This document shows positions 1 through 7,604 of a stretch of 64,000 nt of DNA, piece by piece. Source of the stretch: JADJYF01 sp965278995 (GTDB lineage: Bacteria; Pseudomonadota; Gammaproteobacteria; Ga0077536); the NCBI GenBank assembly GCA_965278995.1, contig OZ257136.1, positions 3,782,001 to 3,846,000 on the forward strand. The letters run 5' to 3'. The notes under the pieces are model-generated. The model was not told the DNA's origin. It ran no database searches and saw only the letters and a list, made by a program, of their open reading frames with translations. The number at the start of each line of letters is the position of its first letter. Position 1 is the first letter of the stretch. A program made the position numbers and the translations under genes.

Positions 1-447
1 GTGTTCGGCTGGCTCGAGTGGTCCTATCTCGAGCCTGCCCATATCCGCGTCAAGACCAAACTCGATACCGGCGCCAAGACCAGTTCCATCCACGCCACCG
101 ATATCGAGGTCTTTGACCGCGACGGCAACAAATGGGTGCGCTTTCGCGTGCCGTTCCGCATGAAAGCCGGCACCTCGAGTAAAAAGCGTGATGTCTTCTT
201 CGAACGACCGGTAGTCCGCCGTGTGCGCATCAAGGAACATGACCGTGCGCCTGCCCGCCGCTATGTCGTCAATCTCGATGTCTGCCTCGGCGGGATCACA
301 TTTACGACGCCGATGACGCTGGCCGATCGCAGCCGCTTCAATTATCCGTTGCTGCTCGGGCGGGTTGCGCTGCAGGGTCGTGCTGCGGTCGATCCGGCGC
401 AGAAATATCTCTCGGGCGAAATCTGCGCCGAGCGCTCCAAACCGTGA
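1..447 (+). CDS. RimK-associated retropepsin-like protease (PF05618), probably 5' truncated
   Basis: Small protein of the family labelled ATP-dependent zinc protease (PF05618), which is related to retropepsin-like aspartic peptidases. The aspartyl-protease-like signature LDTGAKTSS lies at residues 21-29. The reading frame is open from base 1 with only a GTG (codon VFGWLEW) at the edge. Family members usually have a few residues before this Trp-rich start, so the true start may lie outside the window. The 7TM-transglutaminase gene follows 34 bases downstream, then the ATP-grasp ligase. That arrangement is a recurrent cluster in which the protease is expected to act on, or mature, a ligase product. 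The family call is firm; the substrate is unknown. Confidence 0.85.
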   Translation: MFGWLEWSYLEPAHIRVKTKLDTGAKTSSIHATDIEVFDRDGNKWVRFRVPFRMKAGTSSKKRDVFFERPVVRRVRIKEHDRAPARRYVVNLDVCLGGITFTTPMTLADRSRFNYPLLLGRVALQGRAAVDPAQKYLSGEICAERSKP

Positions 448-481
448 CTACTTGCCGGGCCATCCTGGTGGAGGATTTCCC

Positions 482-2047
482 TTGAGAAAAATGCAGGTCA
501 TGCTTCTGGCCGCGCTGTTGTTGATTGCGAGCCTCAGCCTCGTATTTTACAAAGTCACCCAGCTTGGCCTGCCACTCATGCCGGGCCAGCTCGAACCGGT
601 CTGGTCAGTCGAAGCGAAAGTCGAGTTCGACGGTACCTCCCGCGCAGCTGTCGTCAATCTCGAGATCCCGGACGATCTTGGCGACTACGTTCGTCTCGAC
701 GAATATTTCGTGTCACGCAATTACGGTCTCAATATCGTCAACAAAGGCAAAGACCGCCGGGCGGAATGGTCGACGCGCCGCGCCGGCGGCTCTCAGCGAC
801 TCTACTATCGGGTCGAGATCGCACCGCAGCCCGTGGACGCGATCGTGATCGCCGAACATCAGCCGAAAATGCCCAAAGCGCCGGCCAAGCCCATCTATCA
901 GGAGCCGATGGCATCGGCGATCAGCGACTTGCTCCGTGAGGTTCGCGCGGAATCCGCCAACGTGTTCACTTTCGCCAGTCAACTGCTGGTGCAGCTTAAC
1001 GCGCCCACACCAGACGGCAATGTACTGGTCATTCGCGAGAACCTCGAGCGCGGCAGTGAAGCCTGGGTCGACCGCCTGATCTACGTGCTGGCCGGGGCCC
1101 GCATCACTGCGCGCATGGTGCGCGGCATCGTCCTCGCCGATCGCGCGGCCAACCAGCATCTGACGCCGTGGCTGGAGATTCACAATGGCAAACGCTGGGA
1201 AGGATTCGATCCGCTGACCGGTAACAAGGGCTATCCCGAAAACTTCGTGCGTTGGTCAGTCGGCAGCGACCCACTGCTCGAAATCGAGAACGGGCGAAAC
1301 GCGCATATTTCCTTCGCCGTCACCAGCTACGCCAAAAACTTGACCCAGGTCGCGCGCGAACGTGCCGAAGCCAATCAGTCGTGGGTCTCGAACCTGTTGT
1401 TGTTCAATCTGCCGGTCAGCACACAGAACGTCTATCGTATTCTGCTGATGGTGCCGGTAGGTGCGCTGATGGTCGCAATCATGCGGACCATCATCGGTGT
1501 GCCGACACTCGGCACGTTCATGCCAATCCTGGTCGCGATTGCCTTTCGCGAAACTGAACTGATCTGGGGCATCGTCCTGTTCATCGTGATCACGGCCGCT
1601 GGCTTGTCATTGCGATTCTATCTTGAACGATTGCAATTGCTGCTCGTGCCTCGATTGTGTTCAGTGCTCGTACTGGTCGTGTTGCTGATGCTGGCCATCA
1701 GTCTGATCAGCGGGCGGCTCGGACTCGAGCGCGGGTTCTCGGTGGCCCTGTTCCCGATAGTCATCATGACGATGGTCATCGAGCACATGTCGGTCATCTG
1801 GGAGGAATCCGGGCCTGGCGCTGCCATCAAGGAAGGCATAGGCAGTCTGATGGTTGCCGTGCTCGGCTATCTCGGCATGACCGAGCCACATTTGACCCAT
1901 CTCATTTTCGTGTTTCCCGAGCTGCTGCTCGCGCTGCTTGCGATATTTATCGTCATGGGTCGATATACGGGTTATCGCGTATCGGAACTGATGCGTTTCA
2001 AAGACATCGTCGAGGACTCCACACCCGATGTTCGGCCGAATCCGTAA
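482..2047 (+). CDS. Inactive transglutaminase-like domain fused to 7TM region
   Basis: About 521 residues. An N-terminal membrane anchor (about residues 5-25) is followed by an extracytoplasmic transglutaminase-like domain to about residue 310, then a strongly hydrophobic C-terminal region with about seven membrane segments. This matches the inactive-transglutaminase/7TM families PF14400 and PF14402. I chose the TTG at 482 because GGAGG at 470-474 sits seven bases upstream; the ATG at 491 is the alternative, and the longer frame from 365 would overlap the previous gene. The last 20 bases overlap the ligase gene. The protein is probably the membrane partner of the ligase and protease in this cluster; its biochemical role is not established. 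Confidence 0.85.
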   Translation: MRKMQVMLLAALLLIASLSLVFYKVTQLGLPLMPGQLEPVWSVEAKVEFDGTSRAAVVNLEIPDDLGDYVRLDEYFVSRNYGLNIVNKGKDRRAEWSTRRAGGSQRLYYRVEIAPQPVDAIVIAEHQPKMPKAPAKPIYQEPMASAISDLLREVRAESANVFTFASQLLVQLNAPTPDGNVLVIRENLERGSEAWVDRLIYVLAGARITARMVRGIVLADRAANQHLTPWLEIHNGKRWEGFDPLTGNKGYPENFVRWSVGSDPLLEIENGRNAHISFAVTSYAKNLTQVARERAEANQSWVSNLLLFNLPVSTQNVYRILLMVPVGALMVAIMRTIIGVPTLGTFMPILVAIAFRETELIWGIVLFIVITAAGLSLRFYLERLQLLLVPRLCSVLVLVVLLMLAISLISGRLGLERGFSVALFPIVIMTMVIEHMSVIWEESGPGAAIKEGIGSLMVAVLGYLGMTEPHLTHLIFVFPELLLALLAIFIVMGRYTGYRVSELMRFKDIVEDSTPDVRPNP

Positions 2048-2981
2048 GCTCGTCGATGCCGGGGTGGTCGGCATCAACAACCGCAATCGCGGTTACATCA
2101 TGCCGCGCAACCCGCGCAAACTGTATGCGCGGGTCGACGACAAGGTGGAGACCAAGCGCCTGGCCATGGGCGCTGGGATCGCAGTGCCGGAACTCTATGG
2201 CCTGATCAGTTCGGTCCACGACGCTCGCGATTTCGTGCAGATGGTCGAAGGACGCAACGATTTTGTCGTCAAACCCGCTCATGGCAGCGGCGGCAAGGGC
2301 ATTCTGGTCATCACCGAGAGACGCCGCGGTCTCTACGTCAAAGGCGACGGCGTGGCGCTCACGCCGGAGGAAGTCGAGCATCATATTCAGAACGTTCTGG
2401 GCGGCGTCTACAGCCTTGGCGGGCATCCCGATCAGGCCATCATCGAATATCGCGTGAAGTTCGATCGGGTGTTCGAGGCTGTCAGCTATCGCGGTGTGCC
2501 GGATATCCGCGTGCTGGTCTACCGTGGCGTGCCGGCAATGGCGATGCTGCGATTGCCGACTCGCAAGTCAGACGGTCGCGCCAATCTGCATCAGGGCGCG
2601 GTCGGTGCCGGTATCGACATGGTCACCGGGCTCACCACATTCGCCGTCTGCCAGAGTCGCCATATCATCGAACATCCAGACTCCGGCACCGTACTCCGCG
2701 GGCTGCCAATACCTGGCTGGAACGAATTGCTGCTGCTCTCCGCACGTTGCCAGGAACTTGCACCGCTCGGTTATCTCGGTGTCGATCTCGTACTCGACGC
2801 TGAACTCGGGCCGCTGGTACTCGAATTGAACGCGCGGCCGGGGCTGGCCATTCAAATAGCCAATGGTCGCGGATTACGCGGCACGTTGAATGCCATCGAC
2901 GCCGCTGAACCATTACCCGGCGATCCGGCGGCGCGAGTGGCGCTGACCCGCAGTATCGCGCTCGGCCTCGCCAACCGCTGA
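2028..2981 (+). CDS. RimK-type ATP-grasp ligase (alpha-L-glutamate ligase-like)
   Basis: A 317-residue ATP-grasp enzyme of the glutamate-ligase-related group found beside 7TM-transglutaminase genes. Visible features are the ATP-binding stretch VVKPAHGSGGKGILVI near residues 83-98, a basic N-terminal region, and the metal-binding end LVLELNARPGLAIQIAN near residue 265. Family members join a carboxylate to an amine through an acyl-phosphate; the acceptor here is unknown. The ATG at 2028 lies inside the end of the upstream gene, consistent with translational coupling. The annotation rests on the ATP-grasp motifs and on the gene order protease-7TM-ligase. Confidence 0.87.
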   Translation: MFGRIRKLVDAGVVGINNRNRGYIMPRNPRKLYARVDDKVETKRLAMGAGIAVPELYGLISSVHDARDFVQMVEGRNDFVVKPAHGSGGKGILVITERRRGLYVKGDGVALTPEEVEHHIQNVLGGVYSLGGHPDQAIIEYRVKFDRVFEAVSYRGVPDIRVLVYRGVPAMAMLRLPTRKSDGRANLHQGAVGAGIDMVTGLTTFAVCQSRHIIEHPDSGTVLRGLPIPGWNELLLLSARCQELAPLGYLGVDLVLDAELGPLVLELNARPGLAIQIANGRGLRGTLNAIDAAEPLPGDPAARVALTRSIALGLANR

Positions 2982-2996
2982 GAGCGAGAACGAGGC

Positions 2997-4220
2997 GTGC
3001 ATCGTACATGTGGCTTGCTGCTGGCAAGCACACTCGGCGCACTGCTCGCGTCTACTGCGGGTGCACAGGCGCCGGCCGTAGCAGCCGGTACGAGTGGACT
3101 TCCCGCAAGCAGTGCCAACACGCCTGCCGAGTGGGGCCCGTTTTCGCTGCTGGGCAAGTCGATTGCCCCGGCGACGCGAGCGAACCTGCAGTGGGTAGCC
3201 GGTCAGTCGTTCAGTGGCAGTCCACTGCGCGCGCCGGTCGTCGTCGTGCGCGGCGGTGCGCCGGGACCGACGCTCTGTCTGACTGCTGCCATCCACGGTG
3301 ACGAACTGAATGGTGTCGAAGTCGTCCGCCGGATCTTGACGGGTGTCGAACCGCAATTGCTGCGCGGGACGCTCATCGGCGTACCCATAGTCAATCTGCT
3401 GGGATTTTCCGAGGGTAGCCGCTATCTGCCCGATAGAAGCGATCTCAATCGATTTTTTCCCGGTGATCCACGCAGCAATTCAGCAGCGCGTATCGCTTAC
3501 AGTCTGTTTGACGACATCGTGCGACATTGTTCAGTGTTGGTTGATCTGCATACCGGTTCGTTCAAACGCAGCAATCTGCCGCAGTTGCGTGCGAATCTGA
3601 ATCTGCCCCAGGTAGCAGAGTTCGCCAGTCGATTCGGCGGCATCGCTGTTTTGCATAACGCCAGGGAGCGCGGCACGCTACGCGAGGCGGCGACGGCGGC
3701 AGGCATCCCGGCGGCGACGCTCGAACTGGGCGAGCCCGGCTTTGTACAGACCGAATACGTGCGTTATGGCGTGAAAGCGATACGCAGCCTGCTCGGTAAT
3801 CTCGACATGCTCAACGAGAATCCGGTGTGGGCCCGGCCAATGCGTATCTTTCGACGATCACGCTGGTTACGCGCGCACCACGGCGGCATCCTGAACTCAC
3901 GCATCGAACTCGGCCAGCAGGTTACCGAAGGCGAACTGCTCGGCAGGATCATCAATCCGCTGACCAACGATGAAACGGCGATCCGCGCGCCGTTCGCCGG
4001 CCTCGTTCTCGGTCGTGCGCTCGATCAATTCGTGCTGCCAGGTTATGCGACTTATCATCTTGCCCGCGATCCGGCGCAGAACGACAGCGCTGGCTCTGCG
4101 GACGGCGTCGAAGGGACGCCTGGTGAAGAAGACGAATCACCGCGAGCCGCTGAGGAAGTCGATCCGGCCGATCTGCGGGGTCAAGACCAGGACGCCAGTT
4201 CACGCCAGCGACAGCCATGA
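2997..4220 (+). CDS. Secreted succinylglutamate desuccinylase/aspartoacylase-like (AstE/M14) zinc hydrolase
   Basis: A 407-residue zinc-dependent amide hydrolase of the AstE/aspartoacylase family. A GTG start gives an N-terminal signal peptide ending near residue 23. The zinc motif HGDELNG begins at residue 100 (His100, Glu103), and a later VDLHTGS supplies the third ligand. The C-terminal beta-barrel-like domain typical of the family is present, followed by a hydrophilic acidic tail of about 35 residues. It starts 15 bases after the ATP-grasp gene, so it belongs to the same operon. A periplasmic hydrolase could trim or recycle the product of the ligase; this is inference from context. Confidence 0.85.
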   Translation: MHRTCGLLLASTLGALLASTAGAQAPAVAAGTSGLPASSANTPAEWGPFSLLGKSIAPATRANLQWVAGQSFSGSPLRAPVVVVRGGAPGPTLCLTAAIHGDELNGVEVVRRILTGVEPQLLRGTLIGVPIVNLLGFSEGSRYLPDRSDLNRFFPGDPRSNSAARIAYSLFDDIVRHCSVLVDLHTGSFKRSNLPQLRANLNLPQVAEFASRFGGIAVLHNARERGTLREAATAAGIPAATLELGEPGFVQTEYVRYGVKAIRSLLGNLDMLNENPVWARPMRIFRRSRWLRAHHGGILNSRIELGQQVTEGELLGRIINPLTNDETAIRAPFAGLVLGRALDQFVLPGYATYHLARDPAQNDSAGSADGVEGTPGEEDESPRAAEEVDPADLRGQDQDASSRQRQP

Positions 4221-4256
4221 GTATTTCCACGGAGATAATCGTGCAGGCTGCGGCTG

Positions 4257-5105
4257 CTAGGCGGTGTAGAGCGTGAGCAGAAACAGCCAGAAGCGATAGC
4301 CAAGGACGATCGCGCCGACACCAATCGTCAGCACCAGTACCTGCACAATTCTCGACACGCCATGTGCGCCGTACACGCGCGCCGTTGCACCATGCAGGTA
4401 CACGGCAGCCGCAAGCAGCAGCGCGATCGCCAGCGCGTTATCCAACAGCCGCCACGCGAACCCGGGGCCGCCGAGCCAACCGTCAGCCGCCTGAATCGCG
4501 GTCGCAACGCAGAACAGCGGCAATAGAAATGCGTAGAGGTGCAAAGAGAAGACGGCGTGCGTGACCAGGGGCTTGTTGCGGCGATGAAAGATGACGCTCG
4601 GAAACAGCGCAAACGCGAGCGCCATCAAGATGATCAGGGACCGCGCATGCAGCGCCAGCGCGCGATCGAATATTGGAGTGAACGCCGCCACACTGGTGTT
4701 GAGCGCGGACACTCGGTTGTCGAGCAGCGTTTCTGCCAGCGGACTCCATGGCTGTGTACTCAAATGCGACGCAAGCGGCGCCGTGAAGACCGTGCCGCCG
4801 AGCAGAGATTCCACCGCAAAGAACAGGACGTTCGCCATCAGGAACAACGGGACGGGACCTAGATACGGCTTCCGCTGCCCTTGCAGATACGCCACGGTCA
4901 ACTCTCCCGGCGAGCTGAACAGTCGTCCGAAGCTGCGCAGCAGCGTGCTGTCGACACTGGTAAGCGAGTTGAAGATCTGTGCGGCGAGACCATGCATCGT
5001 CAGTTCGCGTTCATCGAGCGAACGTTCACCGCAGGTGGGGCAATAACGTGTGTCGATAGTGGTTTTGCAGGTCGGGCATGTCCAGGGTTCGACGACAGTA
5101 CCCAT
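4257..5105 (-). CDS. DUF3667 family membrane protein with zinc ribbon
   Basis: A 282-residue protein with an N-terminal zinc ribbon made of two CxxC pairs (CPTC at residues 10-13 and CPTC at 22-25). A conserved region containing a PGELTVAYLQGQRKPY motif and about five membrane helices follow. This matches DUF3667, whose function is unknown. It is encoded convergently to the AstE-like gene and lies 11 bases downstream of the GNAT gene on the same strand, so it may be the last gene of the radical-SAM operon. Whether it functions with that operon is not clear. Confidence 0.75.
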   Translation of the reverse strand: MGTVVEPWTCPTCKTTIDTRYCPTCGERSLDERELTMHGLAAQIFNSLTSVDSTLLRSFGRLFSSPGELTVAYLQGQRKPYLGPVPLFLMANVLFFAVESLLGGTVFTAPLASHLSTQPWSPLAETLLDNRVSALNTSVAAFTPIFDRALALHARSLIILMALAFALFPSVIFHRRNKPLVTHAVFSLHLYAFLLPLFCVATAIQAADGWLGGPGFAWRLLDNALAIALLLAAAVYLHGATARVYGAHGVSRIVQVLVLTIGVGAIVLGYRFWLFLLTLYTA

Positions 5106-5116
5106 CCGCGCGTCGT

Positions 5117-5602
5117 TCAGAGAACTTTCAAAAAAATGAGCTTGCCGTCGCCCGATTTATAAAAATCCGGCAGCTCAGCCACCGTCTGATAACCCATGCG
5201 CCCGTAAAAACCGCGCGCCGGAGCATAGGCCGCGCTGGTCGAGGTATCGATATAGATGCGTTCCCCGCCGCGCTCACGTACTGCCGTCTCGACGCGTTCG
5301 ACGAGGGTGGCACCGATGCGATAACGCTGTGCTGCCGGGTCGACGGCCACCCAATACAGATCGTAACGCGCGACGGTGCCGGGGATAGGGCCATAACAGG
5401 CATATCCCTGCACCTGACCGTCGCGCTCGGCGAACAGGAATTCATAGCCAGATGCGAGCCCCCGCGCGAGCCGTTCCTCGGCCAGCTCGGCAGCAATGGC
5501 AATTTCTTCATCGCTGAAATTTGCCGTCGCGGTGACGAGCTCGCAAATGCGCGCGACATCGGCGTGACGCACGAACTCGCGATAGGTCACGGCCACGGTC
5601 AC
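5117..5602 (-). CDS. GNAT family N-acetyltransferase
   Basis: About 161 residues with the GNAT fold. Visible parts are a central strand-rich region with YDLYWVAVDP, the acetyl-CoA-binding loop QRYRIGATLVERVE, and the C-terminal FYGRMGYQTV motif. I placed the start at the GTG at 5602, just after the upstream ATP-grasp gene ends at 5631; the longer frame to 5806 lies inside that gene, and the ribosome-binding site is weak. As the third gene after the aminomutase and double ligase, it is a candidate to acetylate the beta-amino acid or the ligated product. AblB, the acetyltransferase partner of lysine 2,3-aminomutase in N-epsilon-acetyl-beta-lysine synthesis, is a precedent. Confidence 0.8.
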   Translation of the reverse strand: MTVAVTYREFVRHADVARICELVTATANFSDEEIAIAAELAEERLARGLASGYEFLFAERDGQVQGYACYGPIPGTVARYDLYWVAVDPAAQRYRIGATLVERVETAVRERGGERIYIDTSTSAAYAPARGFYGRMGYQTVAELPDFYKSGDGKLIFLKVL

Positions 5603-5630
5603 CCGGTCCAGGTCGGATGCAGAGCGCGCT

Positions 5631-7604
5631 TCACGCCGCGGCCCTGGCGCGGTGCCGTGCGCTTTCGACGAGAGTGACGACGAGGCTGTCGAAATCGATA
5701 CCGGCCTGCGCGGCAGCAGCGACGAAACCGGCATCCGGGCCGAGACCGGGGTTGGCATTGACGTCGATGACATAAATACGCGCTTCATGATCGACACGTA
5801 CGTCAATACGGGCGTAGCCGCGCAAGTCGCACACCGACCAGACCTTCAACGCACACTCGACCAGAGCGGCAGCGAGCGGCGCTTCACGGACTTCGAGTCC
5901 ATAACGGCGGGGTGTGTTGCGATAGACAACGCTGTCCGGCGACCATTTGGCATCGTAATCGACCACGCGCGGTCGCCCGGCAGGCCAGTCGGTAAACAAT
6001 GTTTCCTGTATCGGCAGAACGCGCGGTCCGCTGCCATCGTCGAGCAGAGCAAGATTGAACTCGCGGCCTTCGATATAAGCTTCCGCAAAACAGGTGCCTC
6101 CCATCTCCCCTGCTCGCAGCGCGAGAAGGCGTGCAGCATCCGTGCTGTTGACGACCGAGCGCACATCGAGCCCGAGCGAACCATGTTCCCACACCGGCTT
6201 GACGATGACAGGCCCGTCGGTGGCCGAAGCAGGCAGCGGTGTTGCGACACCGTTGACGGCGAGCAGACTGTTGACCAGCGGCTTGGAGGCGGTCGTGATC
6301 AATGCTTCGTAGTGGTTACCGGTAAAACGCAGGTCGCGATGAGCCAGCCACCACGGCGCGAGCAGAGCACCCTGGGCACGGCCGTCCAGCGCTTCGACGA
6401 GATTGAAGACGACTGTCGGCCGGCTCGCGACCAGCGCATCGAGCATCGTCGCGGTCGGTTCGAAGCGACGTACTTCGCTGGCATAGCCACGGCGTTCCAG
6501 CGCAGCGGCGACAGCAATCGCCGCTTCCAGCGTATCGGCTTCATCGGCACGGGCCAGCGCGGTGGCGTGCAGTACCGGAACGAACAGCCGTGCCTGGCCA
6601 CGCACACGTACCGTAGTGCTCGACAATCCGTAGCGCTGCGCCGCGGCCTCGACAATGGCGCCGAGCAGCCACTCGTAACTCAGACCGTGCAGCGTTGCCG
6701 CTATCGGCAGATCCGAATGCGTCGGATGCAGTCCAGCCAGCGGATTCGCCTCGAGAAAGCTCGGCTTTCCGTCTGCGTCGCAACGCAGATCGAGCCGACC
6801 GGCGTCGCGACATCCGAGTGCGACGTAAGCGGCCAGTGCCGCGTCGGCCGCCGCAAGCGCAACCTCGTCGTCGGCTTTTCGATAGGTGACCAGCGTCTCG
6901 CAGGCTTCCTTGTTGCGATAGGAATAGACGCCAGCGTCGGCAGAGTCGTTCAACACTATCTCGACCACACCGACGATACGTGCGCCCGCCCCGTTACCGA
7001 CAATACCGACAGTGAATTCACGCCCGGGCAGGAACGGCTCGACGATGACCGCCTGATCGAATCGTTCGGCGAGCGCGCGCACTGCTGCGTCGAGCGCGCG
7101 CTGGTCGTGGCAGACCGAGGTCAGCTCGCAGCCTTTACCCGTACCCTCGGCGAGCGGCTTGGCAAACACCGGGAATGCGAACGGCGGTGCCGGAACCACG
7201 GCACCGGGTTCTACGACCATGAAGGCAGCGGTCGGTACGCCGGCGGCGCGGACCAGCGTTTTTGCTGCGCCTTTGTCGAGTGCGACGGCCAACGTCATCG
7301 GATCGGAGAATACGTAAGGCTGTTCGAACAATTCACATAGCGCCGGTACCTGTGCTTCGCGCGCACGCCCCGTCAAACCCTCCGCAATCGAAAACACGAG
7401 GTCGTAACGATGGCCCGCGACCAGACGGCTTGCCAGCGCCCGCCCGTTGCCGATGCGCTCGACCGTGTGACCGACGCGCGCCAGGCCGCCCGCCAGCGCA
7501 TCGATCGTTTCCTCGGAATCAAATTCCGCAACCGCGACCTCGGCATAGCCGAGAGCGAGATAATCGCTACGCAGATCGTAAACCAGGCCAATATTCAACA
7601 GCAT
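5631..7604 (-). CDS. Tandem D-Ala-D-Ala-ligase-like double ATP-grasp protein
   Basis: A 657-residue protein containing two complete Ddl-like ATP-grasp modules in one chain. Module 1 (about residues 1-320) has a pre-ATP-grasp domain, the KPLAEGTGKG nucleotide loop and a metal-binding FLEANPLAGLHPTHSDLP end. Module 2 (about 330-657) has its own pre-ATP-grasp region, KPVWEHGSLGLDV, and VIDVNANPGLGPDAGF. Both metal-binding Asn residues are retained, so both halves look active. The ATG shares one base with the stop of the radical-SAM gene (TGATG), showing tight coupling. Such ligases form amide bonds between amino acids; two modules suggest a tripeptide-like product or two successive ligations. 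The substrates are unknown. Confidence 0.85.
   Translation of the reverse strand: MLLNIGLVYDLRSDYLALGYAEVAVAEFDSEETIDALAGGLARVGHTVERIGNGRALASRLVAGHRYDLVFSIAEGLTGRAREAQVPALCELFEQPYVFSDPMTLAVALDKGAAKTLVRAAGVPTAAFMVVEPGAVVPAPPFAFPVFAKPLAEGTGKGCELTSVCHDQRALDAAVRALAERFDQAVIVEPFLPGREFTVGIVGNGAGARIVGVVEIVLNDSADAGVYSYRNKEACETLVTYRKADDEVALAAADAALAAYVALGCRDAGRLDLRCDADGKPSFLEANPLAGLHPTHSDLPIAATLHGLSYEWLLGAIVEAAAQRYGLSSTTVRVRGQARLFVPVLHATALARADEADTLEAAIAVAAALERRGYASEVRRFEPTATMLDALVASRPTVVFNLVEALDGRAQGALLAPWWLAHRDLRFTGNHYEALITTASKPLVNSLLAVNGVATPLPASATDGPVIVKPVWEHGSLGLDVRSVVNSTDAARLLALRAGEMGGTCFAEAYIEGREFNLALLDDGSGPRVLPIQETLFTDWPAGRPRVVDYDAKWSPDSVVYRNTPRRYGLEVREAPLAAALVECALKVWSVCDLRGYARIDVRVDHEARIYVIDVNANPGLGPDAGFVAAAAQAGIDFDSLVVTLVESARHRARAAA

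Noticed and set aside
4217..4276. Nineteen-codon frame starting ATGA at the stop of the AstE-like gene
   Set aside because: The overlap looks like translational coupling, but the peptide is very short, alanine-rich and ends inside the convergent DUF3667 gene.
5652..7340. Plus-strand open frame of 562 codons opposite the tandem ligase gene
   Set aside because: It is antisense to a gene with clear ATP-grasp motifs, its product is low in hydrophobic structure and rich in Arg/Gln, and no domain is visible. High-G+C coding DNA often leaves such frames open.
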